From assembly GCA_020086605.1 (NCBI GenBank), contig JACBWW010000004.1, positions 15,102,932 to 15,166,931 of the forward strand: a stretch of 64,000 nucleotides of DNA. Reading direction: 5' to 3'. This document shows positions 25,512 to 38,480 of the stretch, one piece after another. Origin of the DNA: Lanius collurio (lineage: Eukaryota; Chordata; Aves; Passeriformes; Laniidae). The notes beneath the pieces were generated by a model. That model did not search any database. It had not been told where the DNA came from and was given only the letters and a program-made list of their open reading frames with translations. How positions within the stretch are numbered: the stretch's first letter is position 1; each line of letters opens with the position of its first letter. The position numbers and the translations under genes are program-made.

Positions 25512-28500
25512 GCCCAGACTTGTCTTCTGACTGTTCAGCTGTTCATCTCTGCAAACTGTAATACCTCCATGATTTGACAATGGTAGTGCAGAGTGATTGC
25601 TTCAGGTGACCTCAGCAATGTCACACTTACATTTTCAGAAATTAGAAACTACTTCAAACATTTTTACCCACAGTCTCATGATTAGCCTGTTAAACTGTCT
25701 TTTCAGATAAAAAGCAAAAACAAAATGAACTACTGCCTTGACCAAGATTATTAAAAGGAAAAAAAAAAAGAGGGTCGAAAAAGTGATTTTCTTGTTGCAA
25801 CTCTTCCAAGAAAGGCAAAAAGGCATTTGCGATTATACTAAAAAGAAAAATGTATGATCTCTGTGTCCATGGGCAGCTGGACTCAAACGAAGAGACGGAA
25901 AAGGAAAGCAAAATAACGTCAAGCATTGCCCATTTTTATATCTTCTGCGGAGAGAAATATGCATGCTGGTGGTAAATGTAGCAGCATGTGAATGGAAGTG
26001 AGGCGGCAGCACAGTGCCAGACTGGTGTTTTATTTGAGAAAGCACTGAACACTGATGTATGAGATCATTTACTAGAGAAGCTGGGAGAGCAACTCACAAT
26101 AAACAATTTAGTCTCCAAATGTAGCTCTTTCACTATTCAAACTATCCACAAAGATCAAGCTATTTTTATAGATGTTTGCTGTTTGCACTTATCCAGACAA
26201 GTATTTCTTTCTACTCCACACCAATGCAAGTGCTGGCTAAAGGATTCAGCATTCAGAGTGACAGCAGTGTGACTGCTCAGGCAAGTCAGCTGGCATTTCT
26301 ATTGCTCCAGCTTAGCTGCATATGCTAAATTCCTTTATACAGAACTAAAACTTCTGAAACTTCCATCTCAGCATCCACATGTCTGAGGTTATTTGTCCCA
26401 AAACTTAGCATAAAAACCCCTGCTTTTTCTGTACACTTCACAACGGATGTGAAGGACATGTCACCATAGAATTTTATTGCAAGGTTAGTAATTTTTTTAT
26501 TTATTTCTGCAGCTTTGCTTTAAAGCACACAGAGAAAAAGAGAATTTAGTAGACAGTCTGAGAGACAAGACAGGTAGAATTAGTCCTTTTTGTTATATCT
26601 GCTGTGTCCCTTTCCTCTATCCTTTGAAATTCAATTTCTTGTTTGCTGATATAGCATCTCATAAAAGCTTAACCAGAACACACATAAAACATTTCTTTGT
26701 AAATCTGAGATTTATCTTTTCAGAAGGCAAGTGTAAGTGCAAGAGAATCATACAGATACTTTTCTAAATGTAACTTGAACACAGACCTCATACAGCTCCC
26801 AGAATTATGGCATGGTGATATCATGTATTAGGCAGGTAATTTTATATACATTCACTGTAGTTCACATGCATACTCTGTTTATTCATATGAAGCTGCAGCT
26901 GCTGAAGTACTTATGCTTCAAAAAATAAAATCATTTGGAGTTATGCTCTGGGATTTTAGAAAGCTGATGGAAAAGGAATGGGTTTTTTCCCCCAATGAAT
27001 CTCAATGGAAATACATCCATTTTCCATGAAGACTGTGTTTCTTTGGGATAATACAATTTTGCATATATTAAAGGTCGGTGTTAGGCACAATATTCCTTAC
27101 TAAAATTGAACATACTGCTTCCTAATGTCATACTTCTCTGCTTTCTGTAAGACATACAAAACTAAAAGTACAAAATAAAAAACAAGGTTTAAACATTATT
27201 CAAATCCTAGGTGCTGAAACAGGAAAAACAATACTTGCTGTAATTTGGCACTTGAGAATATATGAGATAAAATGTACATCAAGTAGTAGAAGATTAAAAA
27301 AAGATATCTGGAAGAGTTCAAGAAGGATTGGGCTAACTCAGAAGGTTATCAGTTATTAGACACCAGGTATCCCCTGACCTAGGGGGGGGAAAAAATCAGA
27401 GAGCACTGTACTCCATATTTGCTTCTGGTCGAATAAAAATTTTCCTTATAATGGGCTTCTTTTCATAAAATCTGACCCAGTAAAGCATTCACCACACTTT
27501 GGTTTTAGGTACAAGTGATGCCATGCATTTCTGGGAGACTATTTACATCACATAAGAATTCACAGAGTTCAAAGTTTTCTTCAGAACATCAAAATAATTA
27601 AGTTCTTGTAGGATTAAGCCCATTACTAAACCTCTAAGGCACATGATTTCATTGGCACAATGTTAATCACAGTGCTTTCTAACATGATGCCTTCTGTCCT
27701 GGAAAACCTGTCTCACTAATTTCATTTTAAACTAAGATTTTTAGCAGTCCTAATAGAAATTGTACAATTACTTGTAATTCACATAAACAGAGTCAAAATA
27801 ACTGTTATTTATTTCTTTCTTATTCAAAAGTACAAATAAACACATTACCAAGAAGGGAGAAAACTGTTTGACTGCAACACCTACTTTCCTACACTATAAA
27901 GAGATTTTTAATGCATGAGAGGTTTTAGAATAATTATATTTCCAAGAGATTACTCAAGGATTACAAGTCTCTTTCAAATGAACTAATTTTAACCTAATTA
28001 ATATTTCTAATTTTACAGATGGAGTAATTGACATAGCTGACATTTTTAAATTAGGTCTCCTATATTCAAATTACTATATCCACATTGAGAACTGAAGGAA
28101 TGCAGGATCTTTGAATGTCAAGACAATTTTCGGGAACCTATGCACTGACTAAGGTAAGAATTACAGGAATTAATTTTGGGGAATCGTGGTTGATATGATG
28201 AGACCATGGATATCATTAGGAAGAAATGGGTATCCGTTCAGTAGTTTGACTAGTGTCTGATTATAAACCTAAAAGCTTTGTGGTCTGCAGGTCTGATTGA
28301 CAGGAGGGCTAGAGACTTCTGATCTAAAGAAGTTCCCCATTAGCTCATAATGCTGACCCCTGGAATATAGCTGCTGTGCATGTGTTATGCATATAGTTAG
28401 CGACATCACAGAAGAAAAGCCACTCTCAGTCCAAGCATGAAGCCAAGGCCCAGTTCATTAACAAATCCTGGAGCCTAATTATTTCTCCATGAACTTTGGA

Positions 28501-28579
28501 GAAATTTGAGTTTAAAGCAAGGAGTCAGCAGGCTACACTACTTTTCAGTCACAAACTTTCAGCATGGTAGAGGAAACAA

Positions 28580-29060
28580 ACTCAAATGGCTCTAGTCTGT
28601 GGTGAACTCTTTACCCACTGCTTTTCCGATCCCATATTGCGACCCCCGCTTTCCCCTGTCCCTAGCCCTGGCCACTCCCTCGGGCTCTCCCTGTTGGTTC
28701 CTGCACCCCAACCCCACCCATGTTCTGCCCCTGAGCTCCTAACAAAACCCCCTGCGCCCGGATCACAGAGTCTCTCTGTCTCTGGGGGTCGGCAGGCTAA
28801 CATGTAACATTAAAAGTCCTCGGAACCCCTCACGGAGAGACCCTTCTCACGTCCTTTGCTGTCACTGTGCATAGAGCTGACAGCTACCGGAGCAAAACTG
28901 CGGAGCCGTCCGAAACGGACTGCGGGAGGGCAACAATAGTCGCAGTGCCCAAGGCAGCTCCGCTGAGCTCTCAGGGAAGGCTGCGGCTTGCTAAACTAAA
29001 CCTAGCACTGCAACACTAGTCCATTACAACCAGAAAGGTGTAGGACACGTCCGCAAAGCA
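28580..29060. other. CpG-dense patch of unknown nature
   Basis: A GC- and CpG-rich block (CpGs in GATCCCATATTGCGACCCCC, GAGCCGTCCGAAACGG and others) in otherwise AT-rich intergenic DNA. Both strands are open for about 73 codons at 28,582-28,807, which reflects base composition rather than a gene. It could be a young GC-rich retroelement piece (the first 200 bp runs TGTGGTG...CTAACA like a short LTR) or a promoter of an unannotated noncoding RNA. Confidence 0.4.
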
Positions 29061-30227
29061 GCAGTTGCAGCCACTTAACCATACAGCCTTAAATATCTAG
29101 GGCTGTCCCCAATCCCATTTTGCTTTATTTGAAATACATGATTGTAATACTCATGCACAAAGAAACCCTGATCTTTGAACTGCTCCTCCTCCTGAGTCAT
29201 TAAGAAGATACCAGTATCTCTGCCTTACTGTTCCACAGAATAAAATACCCTAGAAAATACATATAAAATAACAGTGCTATTTTGATACTAACTTTATTCA
29301 GTTTCTTTAACGCCTCCATATCTTTTGCCAATCTTTTCTACAGTATAGTAGAAAAGTATACATTAAGTAAGTACAAGTATACATTAAATGCTGATCTATT
29401 TCTGTCCTCACAATATGCTGCTTCACTTCAGCAGTCAATAAACAAAAAGAAACAAAGACATAAAATTTGGGACAAAAACAAACACTAATCATTACAAAAC
29501 TGGAATTGGATGCACCTGTAACATCAAGCTTCAGCTACATCTCCATTAATACTGAAAGAGCAGTTCTAAACCAGACAGCAAGACTTAGCAACAGGTAATC
29601 TGGAATATGTTATATAAAAATTACACCATTCATTTTCCATCTCATATCAGAAAATAGTGCTTTTTCAAAATGAATTTTTTTGAGTTATAAATTGCCTAAA
29701 ATTCAAAAGTGAAAAAAAAAAAGTTACCTGAAGAAGTCAGTCCCATTTAGATAAAACAACAAACAAAAACATTAAAAATAATAATAATAATAATACCCAC
29801 AAGCTAGAAAACACAAAAGTAAAGAAAAAGGATATAAACATAAATTGTTCCTCTTGTGTTTGGATACACATACTTCAAATATGTTTAGAGATTAAAATGT
29901 CTAAGTCTCCAAACATTTGTTTTCATGATGAAGAAATCAGCTATTATTCTACAACTTGGTGAGGCAGATTACGCACAATGATGCTACATGCTATTAACGT
30001 ATTGAAGTCAATCTTGCCTTGCATTTGCTTTCTTTGTGATGTTTACCTAGAGATTTAAATAGCTTTATTATTAAAATACTTAGAATACTCCACAAGCAAG
30101 TTCTTGTTCAGTAGAGAAGGGATGCATAACTAATACCATTTCACAGTTGAGCTATGTAAGTCTTGAGAGATTAAAGCAAGACTTCTCAAAATGTGGACTC
30201 TGAACCAGAAGAACTTGGCCTGTTATT
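29061..30227. other. Intergenic, no gene seen
   Basis: AT-rich; (ATA)n at 29,778. Nothing else recognised. Confidence 0.75.
29778..29794 (+). repeat. (ATA)n microsatellite
   Basis: A short run of ATA trinucleotides following an A-rich stretch. Confidence 0.85.
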
Positions 30228-30475
30228 TTTACAGAATGACAGAATGGGGTTGAAATGGATCTTTGGAGACCATGTCGTCCAACCCCTTTGCTAAAGCAGG
30301 TTCACCCAAAGCAGGCTGCCAGGATCGCATCCAAGCGGCTTTTGAATGGATTCCCCAGCCTCTCTGAGTAGCCTGTCACAGTGCTCAGTCACCTCACAGC
30401 GAAGGACCTTTTCCTCACGTTTAGGATGGAGTTTCCTGTGTGTCAGTTGGTGCCCCTGGGCACCGCGTCCCCTGG
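30228..30475 (-). mobile_element. CR1 LINE 3' fragment, minus orientation
   Basis: Reversed CR1 3' end: ACAGAATGACAGAATGGGGT, GACCATGTCGTCCAACCCC, then GTGCTCAGTCACCTCACAGC. It stops abruptly where a very CpG-rich segment begins at about 30,475. Confidence 0.85.
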
Positions 30476-30780
30476 GACTGTGAGTAGCAGTGCCCCCGCC
30501 GCAGTGCGCGGCGCTCCGTCCCTTGGAACAGCAGCAGCGTGGAAGGTGACTTCAGCCCCACTTGTGAGCGCAATCGGCGGCGGGAAGGCTCAGAGCAGCC
30601 GCAGGAGCCTTTATTGCTCCCTGCCCGGCAAGCCCCGATCCCGCACCGCGCCCCGGGCAGCCGCACGCGCCCCCGCGCTGGCGCCGCAGCGACACCTGGC
30701 GGCTTCCGCAGGCACCGCGGGCGGGGGAACCCGCGCTGCTGGCAGAGGTCACCAACGCACACACGGTGGGCACGCGTATC
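30475..30780. other. CpG-rich segment joined to a CR1 fragment
   Basis: About 300 bp of very high G+C with dense CpG. On the minus strand GGAGC-AATAAAG-GCTCC (30604-30620) places a poly(A) signal in the loop of a small hairpin, as in some retroviral R regions, so an LTR or other retroelement is one reading. A CpG-island promoter of a noncoding RNA is another. Open frames on both strands reflect lack of AT-rich stops. Confidence 0.4.
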
Positions 30781-32063
30781 TATGGAACACGTAGATATGC
30801 ATACATCTCATAACCTATATGTATCTCAACAACCTTAAAATCCTGCTTGCAGCGTCCAGCTGTCACAGCTTTCAGAAGCTTTGAGGTATCTGAGTCAGTA
30901 CCCAGCAGGAAACTCCACAGTAGAGAGGACCCCCACACATTCAGGACAAATCTAGTTTACATCGCAAGCACTTTTTCTTAAATTGTTAAGATTTTACTTC
31001 AGTGTTTAGAACAGGCACTGATGAGGAACAATGCCCAGTTGCTAATCCAAATGTGACATGTATGGCAGCAGCAGCAGTACAGACAGACAGCTTTCTGCTC
31101 AAGTCAAAATTATTCTTAAGCCTGAACTCCTCCTGCACAACCAATGGATAGTTTGATCTCTAATCTAGTCAGTTTAGAGCCGAGGGTACTGAAGTTTGCA
31201 ACATGAAAAGAGCTCCATCAAAACTGTTTGTATGCTATGGCTTACAGACCAGCTAAGCAGACAAAACTGGAGATCACAGGAGAAGTAAGCTGGTCACCAG
31301 TGTCCTGCAGGAATGTTATGGAGTCAAAAAAGACTGATATGCCAAACATATAAAACTCACAATCACACCAGAGGAAAAAAAAAAAGCTGAAGTGCAGCTT
31401 GTACTCCTTCCCAATGTCAGAATCATCTGTCCTTCCATGGCATGAACTGATGGATGCTTGCCCTAGTCAATCCATTCGAAAACTCAGACTCCTGGAGCAG
31501 TATATGAATAACCGGCCTTAAATCACATCTGACTGGCAATACCTTAACCCAAGTGCCAGAACTCTGAAGCCATCTGTGACACCCGTGTGTCCTTTAACAA
31601 GGTACAAAATTTATGAGACACATTGCAATAACCAAAATTAATTCCAATTTATTTCCCTGCCATTTTTACAGAAATAGCACCTAACTCTGTTTTTGAAAAA
31701 CAGAAATATGAGTTACTTAGGAGCAGAGAGCTGTTACCATAGTAGAATGACCTTACTAAAGGCCATGCTTATTAAGCCAAACACAGTGTTTTACTGACAC
31801 AGTTACATGTCATCCCATGGCTTGAATTTGTCTCCTCAGAACACATTGAATACACAAAATGAGCCTGATTCTGTGTCTCGGTCCAAAGTAATATGTGTTT
31901 TGCAGAAATTACAGCCCATTAAAATGGACTAGAAACATATATTCATTAATGGTGTCAACCATTTGCTTGGTAGGTGATGCTGCTGTGAATCTCCAACAGT
32001 CAAAAGCATCTGTGTATTATTTACCTTATTCAGACACTAGTGCAAGTCCAGTACATATAAACA
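30781..32063. other. Intergenic, no gene seen
   Basis: No gene or repeat recognised. Confidence 0.7.
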
Positions 32064-32917
32064 GTATGACACTGAGCTGAGTGATGTGGCAACACACCTG
32101 TAGGACAGGATGGCATCCAGTGGGACCTGGACAAGCTTGAGAAATGGATCCATGGGAATCTCATGCAGTTTAGCAAGACCAAGCACAAGGTGCTGTACCT
32201 GGGTCAGGGCAACCCCTGGCATCAACACAGGCTGGGGATGAACAGATTGAGAGCAGCCCTGCCAAGAAGGACTTGGGGGTGTTGGTGGGTGAGAGGCTGG
32301 ACATGAGCCAGCAAAGTGCCCGTGCCACCTGGAGAGCCAAACATGTCCTGGACTGCATCCAAAGCAGTGTGGGCAGCAGGGAGAGGGAGGGGACTCTGTT
32401 CTGGTGAGTTCCCATCTGCTCTGAGGTCTCAGCACAGGAAGGACACAGACCTGTTGGAACAAATCCAGAGGACCAACAAATTGATTAGAGGGATGAAGCA
32501 TCTCTCCTATGAGGAAAGGCTAAGAGAACTGGGATTGTTCAGCCTGGAAAAGATAAGGCTTCAGGGTGACCTAAGTGCAGCCTGCCAGTACCTGAAGGGA
32601 GCCTACAAGAAAGATGGAGAGGGACTTTTTACAAGGGCATGTAGTGACAGGACAAAGGACAAGGGTTTCAAACTGAGTAAGTACATTTAGATTAGATCTA
32701 TGGAAGAAATTCTTTGCTGTGAGTATGGTGAGGCGCTGAAACAGGTTGCCCACAGCAGTTGTGGATGCCCCACAGGTGTTTAAGGCCAGGTTAGACAGAG
32801 CTCTAAGCAACCTGGTCTATTGGGTGACACACCTGTCCATGGCAGGAGGGTTGGAAGTAGATGATCTTTAAGGACCCTTCCAATTCAAGCCATTCTATCA
32901 TTCTGTGATTGTATGAA
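32064..32917 (+). mobile_element. CR1 LINE, 3' part, plus orientation
   Basis: Starts in the GGGACCTGGACAAGCTTGAG block and runs through CATCTCTCCTATGAGGAAAG and AAGATGGAGAGGGAC to the 3' terminal ATTCTATCATTCTGTGATT. The single open stretches inside it are decayed ORF2 and shadow frames, not genes. Confidence 0.93.
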
Positions 32918-34105
32918 ATGGTAATTCTCCATCTTCCCCATACGACTTCTGATTTCATAAACATTTAACAAGTTGGGTTTTTTTTTTTCAATTGCGTCTT
33001 TTCAAAGGAAAAAAGAACCAGTCCATTTAGTTTCCTCTCACATCGAAGGTAGTCCATTTTTCTGAACATCCTCAGAGCCTCAGATCTTCTATTAACTTCT
33101 CTTATGCCATTTTTGAGATACAATGAACAGAACAGTGCAATTATTTGGACATACACTCCCTTTTTTATTCTAATATTTTCCTAGGAATTCTGAATGTTCA
33201 ATCTGTCTTAGTATTATTGATCACAAAACTGATGTATTCACAGAACTATCAAAGAAAATTCAAAGACTGTTGTAGGGCTACAGGCAAAAAATGCAATACA
33301 TTTGTTGTGGCAGTTTGTGAGTGGCACAAGAGTGGCTGGCACACTTGCTGAGAAGGGGAAAGCCAAAGCTTCGGTAAAGCTAAAGTATCTGTAAATTTTA
33401 TCTTCCCCACCAACACAACAAATACGCACATGGGAACATCTGGGCAGTCCCTCCTCTAAGAGCTTTTTACAGTGATCTCCCTCCACATTGTTCCAGCTCT
33501 TGCAATAATTCCTCAAGGACATTTTCTTCCCAAAAACATGTAATTGTTGTTCCCATTTTCCTTGCTGCTTCCTTTACTCATCTCCCTGTTCAATTACTGA
33601 TTTATCTTTTGTCCTTGAACCTTCTGCTTCTCTCCCATGAGACTTTTTTGGTTAAGAAGTATGTTAAATTGACTCTCAAGCATAGGAACAGCATGCAGTG
33701 AAAATGAAGCCACTTAGACCTGTATTAGATTACATGAGTTTATGAATGTCAAATGCAGTATAAACTCAACTCTCATTCATTCACACACTGCATACAAGAC
33801 CATCTCACTTTGCAGCTTACACTTTTAACTACAGTTATACCATAAACAGAAGCAGCTAAACCAGTAGAGGAAACAGCTTTCTCACCAAAGCAAATCTTTT
33901 CAAAATCAAATAGGTTTGATACTTTCCCATTATTCTCTCTCTAGATATTTGATCACTAGACCATTGTTAGTTCATCAAGGGCCTGACATGAGAAAAATGA
34001 AACTGATAGAACTGGAAACTGTGAATCAGTGTGACAATATCATTTGGTGGCAAGGTGCTGTTCCATTTCTAAGGAACAGAGCCCAACTCACATACTTCAG
34101 TCCTG
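32918..34105. other. Intergenic, no gene seen
   Basis: AT-rich; only the weak old CR1-like piece at about 33,000-33,150. Confidence 0.7.
33000..33150 (-). mobile_element. Possible ancient CR1/L3 fragment
   Basis: The stretch AACATCCTCAGAGCCTCAGA to TTTTTGAGATACAATGAACA parallels the old CR1/L3 3' segment that encodes no protein. Similarity is weak and by eye. Confidence 0.35.
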
Positions 34106-34113
34106 GCTTTCTA

Positions 34114-34743
34114 AAGTAAGGCTGGGGGTTCTCCTGGCCAGTGCTGGCTGGGTCTGAGACTCAGACCCAAGAAGCTGTGGCTGACCCGCAGAGGTGATCC
34201 CGTGAGGAACCGTCTGCCAGGGGGCCGTGGCTTCTCTCAGCCCTCGGCCAGGGCTGCCTGCAGAGATGCCTGGCTCAGCAGCCATCAGCTCTTAGTGATT
34301 CAGCAGTGATTTCAGCTCTGCTCTGCAAGGCAAACCCCCAGGGCCAGGCCCGGATAGAGAGAGGAGAGGTCCTGCTGGTGGTTCTGCAGAAGTCGCTTTA
34401 TTCTTCCATCTTCCGCGAAGGGGGGACCAGAGACGGATCCTCCCGACTCGGGGCAGAGGGGTCTTTTATGGGGGCACAGAGGTGGGTGTGCAAGGGTGAG
34501 AAACCAGTGGGTATTAGGGTATTTTACATAGAGTTTCCTAGAGGATCATGGGTCTGTCTTTTCTCGCCGTAACCAAAGATTCTCTCTTTCCCAAAGAGGG
34601 GCCTGCAGGGGGATTGTGTGAACTCCTTATCTCCAGGCCTTCCTGCCAGGGCAGGGGCTTGTCAGACCCCAGTCTGGAGATTGTGCAGTTTCCTTTATCT
34701 AACAAGGGCTTCCTGCCAGGACAGGGGCTTGTCAGAGCCTACA
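34114..34743 (-). mobile_element. Endogenous-retrovirus solo LTR, minus orientation
   Basis: A 630-bp GC-richer block flanked by the identical 8-mer GCTTTCTA at 34106-34113 and 34744-34751. On the minus strand it begins TGTAGG, has CATAAAAG as a TATA-like box (34463-34470) and AATAAA at 34397-34402, about 65 bp later: the order TATA, cap region, poly(A) signal expected of an LTR. The upstream part has a duplicated GACAAGCCCCTGNCCTGGCA unit. Its far end lacks the usual CA, so one boundary may be off. Confidence 0.7.
34636..34735 (-). repeat. Direct repeat in LTR U3
   Basis: On the plus strand TTCCTGCCAGGGCAGGGGCT (about 34,640) recurs as TTCCTGCCAGGACAGGGGCT (about 34,710), about 70 bp apart. 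Duplicated U3 segments often act as enhancer repeats in retroviral LTRs (general knowledge; activity here untested). Confidence 0.65.
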
Positions 34744-34751
34744 GCTTTCTA

Positions 34752-35777
34752 CTAGTCCCATTTTTTATACACCATGTTAGTTCTCTGATGATTAGCTTCA
34801 AAGAATCTTGCATGGGCTGAGATCCATTTTGAATACTCTAATATCAAGTATTAGGTTTTTTACATGTAAATTATTTCTACATACATATTTCTAAATATAT
34901 ACAGTTAATAACTTCTACCATTCTCTGTTCCCAAATAACCTAAAACAAAATTCCACCAAGTATGTTCATTACTCACAAGTATTTGATGAACTACTTTTCT
35001 GAATAAATTACACTCTGCATGAATGCCAAGATTGTTTATTTATGATTGATAATTTAAAACTTGTGATTGTTTTCTGTTCTTCCACCTGAATTTTCAAAGC
35101 AAACCATTAAAAATAGTAACTACCCATATTTAAGAGCTAACTCTGAAAAAGCCCAAGAAATAACATTGTTGGTGTACTGTAAATACAAATTAGATACCTG
35201 AGAGTTCACAGAAAGCTAGGGAACAGTTAATATAGCAAAATATGATGTTTTCAGAGATGCACTTTTCTTCATTTGGCATTGTGTACCTCCCAGAATTACA
35301 GCTCTAGAGATGTTTCCCAACTCATAATAGTCAGCTCTATTCTCATAATAAATATCCTGCTCCTTGCCTGATCACTGAGCAGAACTCTGGCTTTGGTCTT
35401 GAGCCTGCAGTCAGCACAAAAAGTTTCAAGAAAAGAGATCACAAGCTAGGAAGAAAAACATCAAAACCAGGTCCCACTTACCCTTGAACCCATTTCCACG
35501 CTGTACTTGTTATCTTGTCCTATTTTCCCTTGAAAGCTTTCAGCCCCGTTGAGATTTTCTTACTTTTAAGTAATTCAGGCTACTCTAGAAATTGCCACTA
35601 AAATAACTGACACTGCTAAATCCATAACTGCAACTGAAGTGCAACATATATGAAAATTTTAGCTTGCAGGCAACATTAGTTTTAATTTCATCTGCACTGC
35701 AACTCATAAGACACTTCTCTGGAAATCATGTGAAAAACACACTAACACTCCAAAATTCACATGTATGTACATGTTTC
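34752..35777. other. Intergenic, no gene seen
   Basis: AT-rich; nothing recognised. Confidence 0.75.
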
Positions 35778-36655
35778 AACTTGTTTATCAATAGCCTGGA
35801 CAAAGGGAACCCTCAGCAAGTTTGCTGATTCAAAACTGGGGGGAGTGGCTGATCCACCTGACAGCTGTGCTGCCATTCAGTGGGACCTTAATAGGCTGGA
35901 GAATTTGGTGGAAAGAAACCTAATGAGGTTCAACAAGGGAAAGTGCATGGTCCTGCACCTGGGGAGAAGAACCCCAAACACCAGCACAATCTGGGGGCTG
36001 TCATACTAGACAGCAGCTCTTCCAGAAAGAATGTGGGAGTCCTGCTGGATGACAAGCTGACCATGAGCTGGCTGTGCCCTTGCAGCCAGAAGGGCCAATG
36101 ATATCCTGGGGTGCTTCAGGAAGAGTGGCCAGCAGGTGAAGTGAGGTGATCCTCCCCCTCTAGTCAGCCCTGGTGAGACCACATCCAGAGTGCCATGTCC
36201 AGCTCTGAGCTCCTCAGTACAAGAAAGACAAGGGTCACTGGAGAGAGTCCAACAAAGGGCTACAAAGATGATGAGTCTGGAGCTGGGCCGGTTTAGTCTG
36301 GAGAAGACTGAGAGGGGATCTCAGTAATGCATGTAAATATCTCAAACATGGCTGTCAAGAGGATGGTGCCAGAGTCTTTTCATTGATGCCCAGCGACAGG
36401 ACAAGAAGCAGTGGTCATAAACTGAAACACAAGAAGTTCCACCTAAACATGAGGAAGAACTTTACAATGAGTGTGGCAGAGCACTGGCACAGGCTGCCCA
36501 GGGAGGTTGCCAAGTCTCCCTCTCTGGAGACATTCAAAACCCACTTGGACAAGTTCCTGTGTCACGTGTCCTAGGTCACCCTGCCTTGGCAGGTGGGTTG
36601 GGCTAGATGAACTCCAGAGGTCCCGTCCAACCCTAACAATTCTGTGATTCTGTTC
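35778..36655 (+). mobile_element. CR1 LINE, 3' part, plus orientation
   Basis: Begins near the DNA encoding CR1 LSKFAD (here TLSKFADSKLGG) and continues through the CR1 3' region (GAGGTTCAACAAGGGAAAG, AGACTGAGAGGGGATCT) to the terminal CAATTCTGTGATTCTG repeat. Several frameshifts. Typical 5'-truncated avian copy. Confidence 0.93.
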
Positions 36656-37519
36656 AGCAGTACAGAAAGGGAACAGACCATTATTTGCAATTTCCAATTA
36701 TAGACATTTAACAGTTAGACTGCTTCTTCTTTTCTTCATTTTGTCCAGTTTCTGAAAATTAGGGACTAGAATACAATTCTACAGATTTTACACAGCCTTA
36801 AAACAATAATTTAAATGTTTTTTAAATTACAAATACTACGTTTTCACCAGACTTGTACACAGGTCAGCCTGATGTCACTATACTTTATCTCCAGAGTAGG
36901 CTTGCATTTGTTATGCTGTAACACCTGCAAACTCATTTGTGTTTGCTATTCATTGTCATCTAAAGACAAGACATTGAGCACACAGACAGCTGGGTAACAT
37001 TTTTTAGTGCAAACACACCAACTGTTCTTGCTGGAGGGTTCCCACACTAGGCAGTGAGATCGTGTTCTCAGCACAATGTGTACCCATAAGAAATATATAC
37101 AAGCAATTTACTCATGCCTCTGGGATTCCTAACATTACAATTGTGGTAAGCACGTAATATTCAGGTTTCATTAAATCCTGTAGGAAATCTCACTGAAGAT
37201 AACTGGAGCTCTTCCCTTGAGAAAATGAACAGAAAAAAAGCAAGTGATAGCAGTAATTCAGTAACAGAGGTAAAACCAGAACCAATCAAAAAGCAGCATG
37301 ATTCCAGGATCTTAAATAAACAAGAGTATTTTTCCTCTATGCCACTCTAAGAGTACATAGACTGTAAGAGCATCTGGTTCATTAAGCTCTCCAGTTAAGG
37401 ACCATTCAGTGTAATAGAAGTAACAAGGAAAGCAATAAAGCAAACAGACACACAAACATTAATGAGCAGGTAATAAGGTAGACAAAGACCAGAACTCTTC
37501 AGTCACTGATTGATGGGCT
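36656..37519. other. Intergenic, no gene seen
   Basis: AT-rich; nothing recognised. Confidence 0.75.
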
Positions 37520-38480
37520 GTGAAAAGGAACTACTCAGACATAGGCAGGGGCAAGGGGGAGGGAGGGAACAGAGTAGAAATCAAGACTTCGTGAGTATGA
37601 TGGCATATTTGAAAGTCTTTGTGAGAGTGTACCAAAACCATGGAAAAGTTAAAAGAACTTGTGGAGGTTTTGTAAAAATTATAGATTCTTTATGGGAAGT
37701 AAAAAAAGTAAGAAAAGGTAGAGATATAGGTGGATAGTAGAGGAAAAATATAGGATACTTGTCTGAGCCACATGATCAACATGTGATCAACACATGATAA
37801 ACACAAGATCAACACAGTGTGTCCTTTCTTCTTAATAAATTCTATTACTGACTTTGCCTTTTTAATCTCACTCTGTCCTACATGAGTGCTACAATGTCCA
37901 ATTGCCAGCAGCTGGAGAACACACACAGGTTCACCAGGTTGTAGAGCCAGAGTAGAATGCAGCTAAGATCTGAGTGCCAGCAACAGGGGAAGGGATCATT
38001 CGCCATTGGGAACAGGGTGTGTGTTGGTGGGGTCTAAATGCCAGCAACTGGAGCAGGCTCACAGGGCCCATATGTTTAAGGGCCAGCAGTTGGAGACACC
38101 AGAATGTTTATATTTCCCTAGGGAATTTTAGTTGTGCATACACATGTGTGCATGCACATTCACATGTACACATACATATACTTTGCTAGCCAACCTTAAG
38201 CGGGACTAGCCATGAAGCAGAACATCTGTATCTGGAAAGACTCCAGCTCTGAGTCAGCAGCTACGTAAGGGACACAGTGTGAGTGCATGAACATGGGATC
38301 ACCACCCAGTGGGAGAGCTAATCTGAGGGATGCATGAGAAAGTGTGCTTGTGAGAACAGAGCATGAGTGTGTGCATCTGTTCTGCTGCTGAAGATCAAGC
38401 TGGACTCTCCTGGTAAGCAGGGGAAGTCCCACATAATGGGTGAGGGCCATGAGTCTAGGCATGGATATTAGAGCCCACAC
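37520..38480 (+). mobile_element. LTR-like endogenous-retrovirus block, plus orientation
   Basis: TATAGG at 37749, several copies of a short GATCAACACA unit (37774-37815), then AATAAA at 37834-37839 followed by the T-rich TTTTTAATCTCACTCTGTCC typical of avian LTR R-U5. The following 600 bp holds four degenerate copies of TGCCAGCAACTGGAG (about 37,899, 37,974, 38,038, 38,081). Ends are not defined and no target duplication was found. Confidence 0.5.

Larger units (their letters stand above)
22151..28579. other. Intergenic, no gene seen
   Basis: Over 6 kb of AT-rich DNA with only small local repeats (22,381; 25,456) and one inverted repeat (23,436). No gene, RNA or transposon recognised. Confidence 0.7.

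Noticed and set aside
30381..30838. Open frames of 99-137 codons on both strands
   Set aside because: Formed by a CR1 end plus CpG-rich sequence; both strands open equally.
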